Shown here: one piece after another, positions 24,901 to 37,658 of the stretch | Position numbering within the stretch: position 1 is the stretch's first letter | Layout: each line of letters starts with the position of its first letter | Source: Entoloma clypeatum | Lineage: Eukaryota; Basidiomycota; Agaricomycetes; Agaricales; Entolomataceae | NCBI GenBank assembly: GCA_963565915.1 | Contig: OY751494.1 | Span: forward strand, 2,852,001-2,916,000 | Length of the DNA stretch: 64,000 nucleotides | Reading direction: 5' to 3' | Made by a program: the position numbers and the translations under genes | Notes under the pieces: generated by a model | Database searches by the model: none | Told to the model about the DNA's origin: nothing | Seen by the model: the letters and a program-made list of their open reading frames with translations, nothing else

Positions 24901-26899
24901 ACGAAGACGGGACTTTTGACGTTGGGGTGCACATTGCTGATGTATCGTTTTTCGTGAAACCCAACACGGCTCTTGATCGCGATGCCCGCAAACGCGCAAC
25001 AAGTGTTTATCTTGTGCAGCGTGCTGTCCCCATGCTCCCCCCTGCTTTGAGTGAACAACTCTGCAGTTTACTGCCCGGGGAAGACCGCCTAACATTCTCC
25101 GTCTTTTTCACCCTAACGAAAGAAGCAAAGGTGGTCAAAAAATGGTTTGGAAAAACTATCATCAGGTTCGTACCCTTGAAAATGTGGATCTGTCATCGAC
25201 CTTATCTGTTCATAGGTCTGCTGCAAAGTTGTCATACCAAGACGTCAAGGACGTCATAGACGGCAAAGCACTGAGTGCCACCATCGCATCTAAACATAAG
25301 GCGTCAGATGTCGAGGCGGATATCCGAAACCTTGAGAATTTAGCCAAACAGTTGCGGGCCCAGCGATTCGATCATGGGACTTTGAGCCTCGAATCTCTCC
25401 GTCTTACATTCCATTTAGATGACAATGGCATGCCTGTCGACTGTGGTCAATACCAGCTCACTGACGCTAATTACTTGGTGCAGGAGGTGAGTTCTGAGTT
25501 TTCTCTTGCAATCAATTCTGAGTTATCTCTTAGTTCATGTTACTTACCAATGTCACCGTGGCACAACAAATTGCAGCTCACCTCCCTGAACAAGCTTTGC
25601 TCCGCCGTCATGACAATCCTGTCGACCGCCGCTTGGCAAGTGTTCGAGGTCCATATTTCACCATTCATGCAATGATATGGTATTCTCTAGAATACATTCA
25701 ACGAGCGTGCTGAGCGACTTGGGTATAACATGGATACAACTTCTGCGGGTGCTCTCATGCGCTCCTTCGATGCTATAGAGGACCCGACGGCCAGAAGACT
25801 TCTCGAGCTCCTCTCATTCAAGGCGACTCAGCGGTCCAAATATTTCTGTGCTGGAATGTTGGACATTGCGAAATATCATCACTACGCTCTGAACACACCT
25901 CTCTATACGCATTTCACTTCACCCATCAGGCGCTATGCCGATGTGCTCGTTCATCGTCAGTTGGAATCTGTTTTACATGGTGGGCGTACGTTGTGTCATT
26001 TATCCTGTTGATTATCTCATCATCGCTATTGAGTGTAGCCGACGCGAAGTTTGCCATGGACCGCGATGCTGTGGCCAAGATTGCACAGCAGTGTAACATG
26101 TGCGTCGCTCGCTCTCCCGTCTGAAGAATATGTTTCTCAATTCATATCCCTTTAGTAAACGTGATTCGGCAAAGCTCGCGGAAGAGCAATCCGCTCATCT
26201 TTTCCTCTGCGTCCTCATTTCTGATCTTACGCAGCGTTACGGCCCTGTCATCCGCCAGGCTAAAGTAGTTGGCGTTCTGGATGCTGCCTTCGACGTCTTA
26301 GTTCCCGAGTTCGGCATAGAAAAACGAGTCCATGTAGACCAGATGCCCATTGATGTGAGTTTAATAGCATTGCCTCCCCATATTGTCTTGGTTAAAGTCC
26401 TCTTATAGAATCATGTCTATGATGAGCACACGCACACCCTGCAGATCTATTGGTCTACTAGAGACGTGATCAGTTGGTTAGCAGAGAATAGTGACGACGA
26501 GCATCTCAAAAAGGTGAAACAGAACGCCGAACAGCATGCCCTGAAAATGGAGGTCGCTTCGCGGTCTGTCAATGATGAGAAGGCCTTGTTCGACGAGGAC
26601 GATCCAGAAGAGGATGAGATTGTTCTGGAACGCATTGACAAGGTCGATACAAAAGAAACCTCTAAACAGCGGTCGTTGTCCCAAGCCAAAGTCAAGCCCG
26701 AGTTCGAAGGCTTGAGGGTCACCCCAGCTGGCCACAAGATTCAAGATATTCGGGAATTGATGAGCGTACCAGTATGTTCTGCTGGCTATGAGTCCCGAGC
26801 GTCCCTGACTGTGTTTAGGTCATTATCACTGCCGATTTGACCAAGAGTCCTCCCGTCATCAAGGTCTACAGTGTTAATCCATATGCTGAGTCGAAATAA
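21910..26899 (+). CDS. SSD1: SSD1/Dis3L2-type RNB-domain RNA-binding protein
   Basis: SSD1 proteins bind mRNAs of cell-wall and growth genes. The ATG at 21910 begins a long disordered N-terminus of about 600 residues (Ser/Lys/Gln-rich, with [20 protein letters not shown] and several RRHS/RRVQS-like sites of the kind phosphorylated by Cbk1/NDR kinases). Cold-shock domains follow ([40 protein letters not shown]), with a Lys/Glu-rich insert near 24000-24110. The RNB domain starts about 24,780: [60 protein letters not shown]-terminal beta region ends in [14 protein letters not shown], stop at 26897-26899. The Asp residues of the RNase active-site signature are all present, unlike in yeast Ssd1. 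About eight introns. Confidence 0.92.
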
Positions 26900-27387
26900 T
26901 CGATTCTCCCCCTGATGTCATGCCAGAAACCTTTCCATGCCTCTCAATACTGTACGCCCTACACCGACCTACCTATGTCTGCAGCTTCCTCTACTTTCAC
27001 ATTGTGACTTCCACTCTGAACCACACTTTGTATTCTATCGTGTACTTTGGTCCGTTTACCAAGAAATGGTGCCATGATTCAGCATCACATAAAGCCTCAG
27101 AGGCTCTTGGCACATTTAAGTAACATTGAGCTAAGTGCCAAATCAACGATTGATGAGTGTTTTCGATATCAGCCGAACATTTGTTACAGACCTACAGTGT
27201 TCTAAGTCGAGCGAGAAGTATATATATCTTGGGGGACAATGTTGATACAGATGGGACCAAAAAAAATGGAGTACACTATGCAGTATGTATAACAGAATAT
27301 ATTCTGGACAGCAGAGATGTAGTGATCGACCAGCATGAGAGTTTCGAAATTACTGTGAAGGATCACAATCAGGCAAGGACCATATAG
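26900..27387. other. Convergent 3' intergenic between SSD1 and Argonaute
   Basis: This is the shared 3' flank of two convergent genes. Weak open frames are present, but nothing with a recognisable motif, and no repeat structure was seen. Confidence 0.4.
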
Positions 27388-30300
27388 TCAAGTTAACAGA
27401 ATGCACACAGAGAAATACATGAGCAGCGCTTGTTTTGGGTGCAATTGCTTGAAACCACGGCGAAAGGCATCCAGAGAAGTGTCTGCTTGGCTCCCTTCCA
27501 TCTGGGTCGCAGAGTCGGAGAAATCCAGCGAGCCATCTGGGTCGTAATGGTTCTTCGCCCGGGAGCAGACGATATCGGCATCTGGAAGAGGGTCGGGAGA
27601 AGCTTAAACTGATACGGAGTACAACCCACAATACACTGGGGCAGGGATCGACACAGAACGGGTGGATCGTGCATAGACATGACACAAAGCAAAGGATAAC
27701 GATTGCAAAGCATCGGCACTGGGAGGGTTCATAAATCTGCGTGCGCATTTGTAATTGTGGACGTAATTACGAGAAATTGTTTTCCTGAGAGAAGCAAAGG
27801 GGGTTAGGTTCATAGATTTCGTCCCAAGGCTCAGAAAAACTCACATCATGGAGAATCTGGAAATACGTTGAGGAGCGGTCAAGATGAACCTCAACAACTG
27901 ATAATACAACGTCGCACCGAATAATGCGCAGGCCTGCTAGTTCCAAGTAATCCACCATGACTCTGCAAATAGAAATCAAACTCGGTGGGGTGAGCCACGT
28001 CCCTATCTACTACGGTGCCTGCTTGACAGTTGCCGCTGCGATCTGCATCTTGCTCTCTCTGGGGGAAAAACCTAGATAGGCGGAATATAAAACAAGTTTC
28101 ATTGAGGCTGTTCGAAAGTCAGGAACCTAACATGATGCCGCTTGCCAACAACGATGACGGTGATTTTTGGGTCAATTCGCAGGTCACTACAGGCCTCTGT
28201 GCGAGATAAAGCAGTTAGAAAGACGTTTTGTGGCATTAGGAAAGACAGAAAAAATCACTCTTTAAGGCTGGCAACTCTGAGGGGAAACATCAGATAAGAA
28301 CAGCCATGTCAAAAGCGACTCTCCACAAACCTTGCTCAAGGACAGCCTTGAACTGCCCTTCGGAAACGCCATCTATTGGACAGTCAGTGGTGTACGAAAT
28401 GTAGGTCAAGTTATAGTACGTACCGCGATAAAAAATGATTCGCTTTGGTGCAGATGCAGGCTTCTTTTCAATAGCCGTTCGATAGCCCATGTACTTGGAT
28501 AGCACGTGCTGCCAGAGGACTCAGCAAATGCTTTATCAGACGGCCAAGTCATGCGGACCTTGCTCATCTCCTCTAGATCTTCTATCATTTCCTGGCGAGA
28601 AGTCTGAACACGGGAGCCTTGAAGAAGTTAATCTAGAAAGCTTGGTTGTGGGCGCGCAGGAGGCCCTCACAAGCAATGTATTTTGCAGTATCAGAATCCA
28701 CATTGGCAACCAGCGCGGTGAATGAGGGGCGTCCATCAGACCCAGGAGCGGGGTGGATAACATCGGCGCCTATGAGGAAACCAGTCAAAGAAAAATTCAT
28801 GCGCAAGGGGAAAAAAATACCCATGACAATGGTAGGATTATGTGGGTCTGTTAAGACAGACACAGAAGAAGGATCGGGTACGGTATTAATACCTCCAAGT
28901 TTGACATTAATCCTGGGCAAGATGTTCATGACTTTCGAAGAAGTGAAATTGGGCTCTTACTTTAAGCTGACATTCGCGTAGTACTGGGGTTTAGCACGGA
29001 AGCATTTGGAGCTTTTCATACATTGTGTCGCGACGCCCATCTGCCATAGGTTATATACCCTTGCGGAGCGAGGAGACGGAATATAATACACACAGTGATA
29101 TCTCCGAAGCTGTTACGAAAGGTCAGAACATCATTCTGTCAGTGAAAGATACACGTACTGTTTAACGGCAGTATAAATGTCATTTCCGCCTTCTGGGAGA
29201 ATGACAACCACAAGGTTGGGAGGTCGGCCGTACTTGATATTTACCTCAGCTCCCGCTTCACGCAAATGATCTTGTATCCTGCCTTGTGGGTTTGGGTACC
29301 TGATTACTGGCATATAATTGGCAGGATATTTGATACCTAAAGAAAACTGAGCGAAGGGAGCATTGATGACAACAACATTACGGACCAACATCCTGGAAGC
29401 TCTTGGTCAGACCAGAAATCATATCTCGAGCGGCGGCATCCCCGAAGCGTGCTTGCTGCTCGTAGACGACAACCACCCATCCTGTCACTTCTGCAGGTTT
29501 GAAGAATCGTTTATCAACCCTGCACAGGGAAACTCGGTGAAAGGTTCAAATCGTCGAAAATATGTGCTTACATGTTCCATGAGCCATTGCTCGGTGTCTA
29601 TTCTCGAAATCGATCGAAGTTTGGAAAAGAACCTTGTAACAAACTCACGATCGTTGGCTGCCTGCTTCCTGGTCCGTATTTTAGCGTGGGCGGCTTGAGG
29701 ACCCTTGCTTGAACTTTGAGCGGTCCAGATGAATTGACATGCATTCCGAAGTGTCGGACATATTCAGATTGTCCATATGCAAGGACCTAATGGACATCAG
29801 AGGGTGAGAATCACGGTTGAAATTTGGTACGACACAGCGAACCTCCAATCCACCGGTGATACTTCTCAAGCGGTCAGCTGGTTTCTTAGTAGCAAAGTCG
29901 AGAACTGATTTTGTTTTCTCCGGGGGTACTTGCTTGCGCATGATTTGCCCAGGAGGGACCATGCATAGTTCGAGAGGAATCAAGGCTCCAGAGCCCACCT
30001 GAAATCAATCTATTGGGAGAATTTACAATCAAGAAAGATACATTCGTACCTCGACACAGATCACATCTGGGTATTTTAATTTGCGATTCTGCGTTTTCTG
30101 AAAATAGTCAGCGACGGACATTTGTCCACCCTCGCGCATATTGAAAAACAATGCATTTGCGCCCCCAGAGCTCAATTTCTTCACGACACGAGGAGTTTGC
30201 TGAACTGTGCCATCAGGCCCGGGATGGGTTGTCAGAATTCTGATACCAGATATAAATCTCTGTAGGCGGAGTCTCTCGCGATCCGGGAACCCATATTTCA

Positions 30301-31424
30301 TGGCCAGAACATTGGGGTCTGCTTTGTTAACGAAGTCAAGGCAAAGAGATAACAGAGGTCCGGCTTTGTACATGGTTCCAGTCGAAATGTCAACATTGAT
30401 GAGCATGCGGCCGCTAGCCGGTCGAACGGATTGAAAGTATCCGCGCCACAGCTGAAGACCGGAACCGATGTCCTTCGTTTCACGATCAGTAAAAAAAGAG
30501 CGGACGTTGAAGGGATAATTCATTGTAGGATCCATACGGATGACGACGTTTAGAGCCTGTGCCAGTGTCCGTCAGCCACATCACATCAGGATGAGACGGA
30601 TTCTTACAGTTATGGCAGTTAATACGGTATTGTCATGAGATTGTTCTCCGACGATGAAGCGTTTCAGAACCCTGCGGCGATGTGAGTATGGTATAGATCG
30701 TTGATAACAGAAGAGAGCGCACTCGGGGTTAATTTCAGCTACTTTCGTGAGGCGAATCTTATACACTTTGGGCCCTTTCCCGGTTGTCTCTGGGCGGGTA
30801 GCACCGAGGCTGACATCGAACTTCATACGAAAAGTCAGGATTGCCACGACCACCAGGGCACAAAGAATGACAACTACTTGCCTCTTTTGTATCCAAATCA
30901 CCCAGAGGCAATGTCCGCACGGCGAATAAGTTCTTGCGTCCATCGTATACAGCACGGGGAGTAAATATCTGAGGGGCTACGGCGGTTTGTAACTCCTTGA
31001 TGAGGTCCATGTTAAGCCGAGCGGGAAGCGTTTTCTCCGACGGGGATATGACTGGAAAGTTTGTAGGAAGTTAGCCTGGAATGCATAGATGGAGTTTCTC
31101 ATGTTTCGTACCGACTATGTGGGCATGTTGAAGGGGTGAAGTCAAGGGTTTGATGAGGAAGGGAATCAAGGGGGGGGGAGATAACAAACCATCGTAGTGA
31201 TGAATTTTGCCTTCAGGAATACTGGTCTCGAAAGCATTGATAAAAATTGGCAAGGGTGTTCCTCCTGTACCAAAGTTAGGGCGTTTGACACCAACAGTGG
31301 TAATGTGGGCGTTCGACGGGGACGCAAGGCCAATCTGATGACCACCACCGCGGACGGCTCCTCCACGACCGCGTTGTGCCCCTACGCCGCGAGGTGCTGC
31401 TCGGGAGTCGCTACGAGGGGGCAT
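27388..31424 (-). CDS. Argonaute (Piwi/PAZ) protein
   Basis: This is the RNA-silencing effector that binds small RNAs. The start at 31422-31424 gives a Gly/Arg-rich N-terminus ([20 protein letters not shown]). N domain: [20 protein letters not shown]. Linker/ArgoL1: [128 protein letters not shown] (first Asp), [19 protein letters not shown] (second Asp, made across an intron near 28380-28430) and [10 protein letters not shown] (His). The small-RNA 5'-end and C-terminal region [20 protein letters not shown] and [19 protein letters not shown] is intact. Around 18 short introns; the final one splits a Tyr codon. The stop is at 27388-27390. Confidence 0.93.
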
Positions 31425-31709
31425 ATTTGATATTCTGGCAAAGCGAGATGGTGGTGGTGGTGAAGAAGAAAGAAAGGGGACGGCATGCTGGCCTAAGTAG
31501 CAATTCTGATTATCGATCGACAGTGGAAGAGTTACAAAAGAAGCTAAACACGTGACATTAATTAGAATCGTCACGTCACGTGACTCTCGCGTTTGAGCCG
31601 GCTTGATCGTGACCACTGACGGAGGCAGTGAAGGCATGGCTACAACGTGCTGCTCACCGTCATTTATCAGGTTTACCTTCAGTCCACCCTTCCTCCCGAC
31701 ATACATTTC

Positions 31710-32738
31710 ATGAAGAAAGACACAAGTTATAGAAAACCAGTTCCCGTTTACACTCCCTCCCCGCCTCCTTCTCCGCCTGGCCCTTCGTCAATGCAGGTTG
31801 CCTCGCCTTTCTGCGCTGGCATAGACAGACCTCTACCTCCCGTTCGTAGTTCCCCGTCGATATTATCTGGAATGCAAGGACCCTCAGATATTGGTCTTCA
31901 CAGTTACCGACCGACTGGCGTCAGGTCATCGGACAGGTTTCGAGAGCCATTCCCAAGACAAGACATGATAATCCGCAGGAGAGAGCATTGCCTTTCATTG
32001 AGGTCTGCTGCTTTTCTCCATCCACACTTACGTGTGTATTCCAACAACCACAACATCGTAGGCCTTGAATCCTGAGGGTCACAGAGTATTCCGTGACGAG
32101 TCGAACCCTGCGACAACCTGTTCTGCAATTGGCCGGGAACAGCAAAGGCGGCACAGGAGAACCCATCAAGTGAGTCCTTCTTTTCATCCTTGGCTCCATT
32201 TTCGGTGACACCCTGAAAAGCAATATCGCCCACCGACCCCGCCCCTTCCCACTTTCTCTAGAAAACGAATGTCTGTTGACGGCGCACGACCTCAGTCTTT
32301 CCATGTCTCCGATTTGGTCAGCCTTCCGATAGCAAATCGCTCCGGTATCCATCTGATTCACGCTTTCAGCCATGCGTCGCAATTCATCATGACAATTCTT
32401 CTCATTACTCACGCTCTACCTCTCAGCCCTTCATGAGTGTCGTTTCTTCCTCAAATACTATTGAAACCAGAAGTCATTCATTCAGAACCGAGAAGACTTC
32501 ATTTGGAACCTTGGAGCCTTCCACCTTTTTTACAAGTTACCCAGATTTACTGTCCAATGAGATTCCTGTTCTCCATAGAAGTTCTGGAGCGCACTGTGGA
32601 TTTAGCGATAGCAGGGCGATCAGAGAAGTTCCTCCAATGTTCTCCGTTTCCACCTGGTGGCAACATCTAGAACGTCGGACTTATTCTCTTAAAAAGCAGA
32701 TGAAGAATATGGCAGCTCATTTTGTTTGCTGGTCCTGA
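31710..32738 (+). CDS. Pro/Ser-rich hypothetical protein
   Basis: Not recognised. The ATG at 31710 gives MKKDTSYRKPVPVYTPSPPP and a Pro/Ser-rich start. A model with GT-AG introns at about 31831-31889, 32002-32060, 32170-32221 and 32316-32367 keeps one frame: DRPLPPLPTDWRQVIGQVSR, ALNPEGHRVFRDESNPATTC, HQQYRPPTPPLPTFSRKRMS, then a Ser-rich part ending SLKKQMKNMAAHFVCWS. No membrane segment or catalytic motif is visible. It is divergent from Argonaute (285 bases between start codons). It could be a real lineage-specific gene; the exon model is the weakest of the plus-strand genes. Confidence 0.45.
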
Positions 32739-32975
32739 TTCAGTGGCTTTTATGGCGGAACAACCCAATTTTGGCACTCCCCAAGTTCCAGAGGGAAGGT
32801 AAAACAGACAAAGATTTCAATAACTTATAGTATGTAAGTATTTAGTAGAACAATTATTTATGACGAGAGAGCAGGGCTCTCTTTGTTTTTCATTGCAGAC
32901 TTCACCTCGATTAATCTTGAATTTCCCTGCGCCAACCAAAGATAGCTAAAGTCACCCTCCACCTCTTCCCGCGAA

Positions 32976-35460
32976 GTGATGAAGAGGAACCATAATACCC
33001 CGAGTCCACAGGACCTCGATAGGAACTTCACAACCACTCTCGACCGTCCGTCACTACCTCCTCTACGATCCAACCCATTTTCATATCAGCCAGCTCGCAC
33101 ATTCCAGGCTTTCCGTGACTTCGAGGGGAATGAGGAACGGAAACACTGCTTGCAAGACATATGGAGACGTCTACCTGGGCCCTCGCCCCGAATTCGAGAG
33201 ACCCTTCAAAGTCATGTTTATGTGGCGGACAATGAAGGGTTGACAAACGAAAAGACAGCAGAGCTGAGGTCGACGTACGACAAAGAACTCATGCGGCGGT
33301 GCGGAGCAGATCTATCGAATTCACCACCGACTTTCAATGGATGGAAGGTGTTCAAGGAATATGTAGACGCAAAAGACGTTGGTGAGTACGAAGCTTGTCA
33401 TCGAGCGAAGTGTTTAATGACCCCTCGTCGTCTCACGAGAATTATGGACCACATTTCCTTCGGAGGAGCTTGACTGGGACGGCAATGGTCATCTAGATGT
33501 AGAAGAACTTACAACGGCCTTGAATAACACTGGTGAGCTGTCGCCACACGATACTTCCGTGCAAGCAAGCACCGACAATAACCCGTTCACGACACAGGCA
33601 TGACTTTCAAGCTGTTGCCACAGGCCCTTTCCAAATCGATGATAGCTCTAAGCTCTTCGCCACATTCTGACGCCATTTCATTCGAGGATTTCTGGGACTT
33701 TCTGATGCCTCTCCCTCGGAAGGCCTCCTCTGCCGTAGTTTCTCAATCCCACGATGTCAGTAAGTTTCTGGGTGATGATGACCGAGGCTCTGCTCCAGTG
33801 TCGATGGAAGGTTCGCGGGGATTTTTCGTTCGATTTATCCCGTTCTATGACCATCCTTCGTCAGACAGCGTTTTCCAGTGCTCTGAGAATAAGCCTCCAG
33901 AACAGGGAGTGAGGATGCCAAACCTTCACCAATCCAATTTGATATCGTCACGTCTCACCTCACATGTTAAAACCGACCAAGGTATTGAAGGAGGCGATGG
34001 CGAATCTTCTTGTGAAGAGGGTGACGATGATGATGAGTCCCACCATCCCCCCGAGCAACACACAGCCATCAAATTTCTTTTGGCTGGAGGAATAGCGGGT
34101 GCCGGTAGGTCTTGTTCTCATGTCCGTCAAGTACCGACCAGTCTGCTAACTTGTTCTAGTGTCGAGAACTTGCACTGCACCGTTTGATCGTCTCAAGGTA
34201 TTTTTGATAACTCGCCCTCTAGATCTTGGGGGAGCACCGGTCACAACGCGACCGAGCTTAGATGGCGTCAAAACGATCGGGAACGCTGTAGCGCGTATCT
34301 ACGCCGAAGGAGGAATCCTTGCGTTCTGGACAGGAAATGGCTTGTCTGTCGCCAAGATATTTCCTGAATCTGCAATCAAGTTCTTTGCCTATGAGTCCTC
34401 TGTCAGCGTTTTCGCTGTCGTTCAAGAGTATTTTGTGACCTTCTTAGTAGAAACGAGCCTTTGGGAAATACTGGGATCATGTGGACGATGTCCGCGACAT
34501 CAGTGGTGTCAGCCGATTTCTTTCTGGAGGTATTGGAGGCATTAGCAGTCAGCTCAGTATGTCTATGCTTACAATCTGCGCCTTTTCCCTCATCCTGATA
34601 TGTAACAAACCAGCTATATACCCAATAGAAACGCTCAAGGTAAGACTCGAATGGATGTGCCACCCAAGTCAAATCAAATAATTTGTACAGACGCAAATGA
34701 TGAGCAACACGAGCCAGCACAAGCGGACGTTGATCGAAGCCGCTCGTCATGTTTGGAGCCTAGGTGGTGCACGGGCGTATTATCGGGGCTTGACGGTGCG
34801 TCCACAATACCCCATTTCTTTGGGACTGGCCCTTCACCCTTCTCAACTCCTGGCGATCGGCCCATACAGATCGGACTCCTTGGTGTATTCCCGTTCGTAC
34901 CAGTTTCTTTCCGTCCCGCTTTCATTTGTTTTCCCCTTGCATTTCTATTTTTGCCCAACTGAAATGGGAAGAAACTCTTGTCTGAAACAGATACTCGGCC
35001 ATCGACATGAGCACATTTGAGGCTCTTAAGTTGACCTACCTGAAGTCCACGGGTAAAGACGAGCCTGGTGTTATGGCCATGCTCGCGTTTGGGAGTGTAT
35101 CATCGAGCGTAGGAGCCACTAGCGTCTATCCCTTGAACCTGGTCCGGACTCGGCTCCAGGCATCAGGTTCTTCAGGACACCCCCAGCGATACGCTGGGGT
35201 CTGGGACGTGGCTGTCAAGACGTGGGACAACGGTGGCTGGCGAGCGTTCTATCGTGGACTCTTCCCGACATTAGCCAAGGCTTGTACCCCTTTCGACTTC
35301 CATTTTTTTTGACACATGACGTGACAATTTCCTTCTCTAGGTTGTGCCCGCTGTCTCGATATCATATGTTGTCTACGAACACGCCAAGCGAAAGTGAGTT
35401 GTTGCAAGGTCAATATCCGTCCCGTATTTCATGAATTCCTCCACTAGACTTGGTGTTTGA
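32976..35460 (+). CDS. Calcium-binding mitochondrial carrier (SCaMC/Sal1-like, SLC25 family)
   Basis: This is a mitochondrial inner-membrane carrier with a regulatory N-terminus, probably an ATP-Mg/phosphate carrier. The N-terminal part (from the ATG at 32976) includes an EF-hand loop with good ligands (DWDGNGHLDVEEL, about 33475-33510, after an intron) and a second EF-like block (SDAISFEDFWDFLMPLP). The carrier domain has three repeats with PxD/ExxK-R signatures: GGIAGAVSRTCTAPFDRLKV, GGISSQLAIYPIETLKTQMM, and VGATSVYPLNLVRTRLQA. Each is followed by a matching GxxxFWxGN or AYYRGL/AFYRGL motif. The last intron splits Lys in HAKRK-LGV, stop at 35458-35460. The region between the EF part and repeat 1 (33760-34060) is acidic and unconserved in appearance. 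Confidence 0.88.
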
Positions 35461-35996
35461 TTCCTGCCATGACTTCTTAGAGGAAAGTATGTATACCTAC
35501 ATCCCACAAGCATCACCAACTTCTTGTTCAACGCACCCGATTGCTTTCTGCTTTCTTGATTTCGCAATCATCTAGTACAAAACCAAGTTCTCATGTCACT
35601 AATTATATACACCACCACCGGAATTCGAAGTTAGAGGTGTCGTTCATCTGGTACAGTAGGAATAAGAGAGGAGGCAATAATTGAATATCTAACAAAACAC
35701 GCCCACACTGGTATCCATAGTGAAAGTATGAGGGGGAATCAAAGGACTGGTCAAGAGCCAGATCATTAAGATCATTATGAGTGTGTTTGGAGCACGGCAA
35801 TGATGAGTACTGAGCTGCGTATGAAAATGGGTTGAGATGCTGGGCGTGAAGCATACGGGTCGTTAAAATGCGGTATATGAAGGTGAAGCGGTCATGAATT
35901 GGACTGGGTGGGGGTGGTGTTGCCTAGAAACCGTCTTGATTAGATAAACATCTTGATGTCAAGGGACAGGATTTCAAAAGGTAAAGAGGCCAGATA
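35461..35996. other. Convergent 3' intergenic between carrier and VTT-domain gene
   Basis: This is the 3' flanks of two convergent genes. No coding motif, RNA gene or repeat was recognised. Confidence 0.4.
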
Positions 35997-37535
35997 TTAC
36001 GAGGGTAGATCCTCGAGAGCGTGCTTCTCGTGAACCAGTACGGCCAACTCCCTCAGACTTCGTTCCTGGTGCTGTGCGCGAGAATTCAAACGCAACTTGG
36101 AACGCCACTCTTCTATCCAGACCCATTTAGAAGCTTCCATGGATGATGTCCTTGCTGCCCTTCTCGACGATCCGCCAGACAGCGATGGAGAGATTAATTG
36201 TCGTAGACGGTCACGACCGAGGATGGGTGCCAAGGACAGAAAGGAAAGGAAAACGAGTTTCAAGATGATTTTTGGGGAAGCGAGCAGAGATGAAATAGTT
36301 TGAGGTGTGGGGGATGGAGTGGATGCGACAGTCTGGAGGATATCTCCGATCTGACATTGACTGAGCGGACAAGGAAAAGAAAAGAAATGCCGTACACACC
36401 TGACAGGTGACAGCAGTCCAGGGAAGGCAACCGATGAAAGCTCCCATCATACAGTCAGCAATGGAGACTCCGCATACACCACAGGCAATATTTATGCCAG
36501 ACCACGGTACGACGCCGATGAGCCTAAGGATCGAAAGACGGACCCACGCAGAAGACCGTTGCTTTTCAGAATCTAGACGAGACTCTGAATCGCCTTCGAG
36601 AGCACTGCGAGTCCTATCGAGAGCACGAGGGAAGAAGTAGGTGAGGAAGGGGGCAAGGGGCATGGAAAGGAGGGTGGCACAGACGGAGCCCAACATGGTG
36701 AGTGTGGTTAGGAGGATGGTAGCATAAGCAGGAGAAAAGAGGGCTCCAGCCAGTACATTCTAACGAGAAGATAATCAGATGACGGGGAAATTGAAGAGGA
36801 AATGGAACGGACCCAGATGACGCTTCCCGGAACAGACCAGGCATGTTTCCATACTGCGGTGACTGCCATAACACCGACAACGTGTGCTACAGGGGTAGGA
36901 CCGCTCTGGGTATACCCGTGGAGTTCCCTGCCGAGTTGGGCAACATCGGATATAGTGCGCGGCCAAGAGAGAGAAATAGGAAGGGTGGAAAGGCAGAACA
37001 AAACAAGAGCGGTTGAGAGGGGAAAGAGGAGGATGACGAGGAAAAATGGTGCGTGAGTCTGGTGAACGTCGTGATGTCAGCGGTGGTTACGAACTGGCTG
37101 AAAAAGACGTACAAGCACAAAATCGAGACGGGGATGTGGTGGTGGCGGTTCTGACTTTGATATCTTGGGGCGAACCTGGTCGGAAAAGGAGGATTTCTGG
37201 GAGGCCGAAGAGGTGGGGAGAATGGCGTTCTCTGCGCTGGATCGGGGAGAGGACGGAGTGGACCAAGTGCCAGGGTGATTCGGCTGGACGTGCAGCCACT
37301 CGAGGACGCGGGAGACGAGGATGACGAGCATGGAAGGGGCTGGTGGATCAGTATCGAGGAGATGAACTGGGGGAAGGACGGGCGAGGGGGAGGCAGGAAC
37401 GGGGGCAGGAACGGATGAGATGGGGCTGGGGGGGACGTCGTCGATGAAGGACGGGGACCGACGACGGACGACAGAGGCGGAGCAGGCGCGGTGGCGGGAC
37501 TGGGGTGGAGGAGCAAGAGTGGGACATGCGAACAT
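35997..37535 (-). CDS. TVP38/TMEM64-type VTT (SNARE-associated/DedA) membrane protein
   Basis: A multi-pass Golgi/endomembrane protein of the VTT superfamily (relatives include Tvp38, TMEM41B and VMP1, some of which scramble lipids). The start at 37533-37535 gives a long Pro/Ser-rich cytosolic N-terminus (about 150 residues). A 56-base intron with donor GTACGT joins FVL to THAPFFLVILLFPLSTALVL (first membrane segment). The VTT domain follows: PGSVIWNVLAGALFSPAYAT, GSVCATLLSMPLAPFLTYFF, and LIGVVPWSGINIACGVCGVS with GAFIGCLPWTAVTCQIGDIL. The C-terminal tail is charged and ends at 35997. The N-terminal extension is longer than in yeast Tvp38. Long open frames on the opposite strand here are GC-rich shadows. 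Confidence 0.83.
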
Positions 37536-37658
37536 GACGGAGGGGAAGAGGTTAAATAAAAATGAACCATATCTTAGTCACGCTCGGATAAACTCATTCC
37601 CTTTTCGAGATTCGAATGACCATAGTATACCATCGTCATCATACATATATGCGTACAC

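Noticed and set aside
37046..37324. Plus-strand 92-codon Arg/Gly-rich frame
   Set aside because: It is antisense to the Pro/Ser-rich exon of the VTT gene; composition follows from that.
36887..37570. Long minus-strand frame of 227 codons and plus-strand frames over the VTT gene
   Set aside because: The frame is a shadow: splicing from a neighbouring frame yields the recognisable VTT domain, while this one is low-complexity Pro/Ser.
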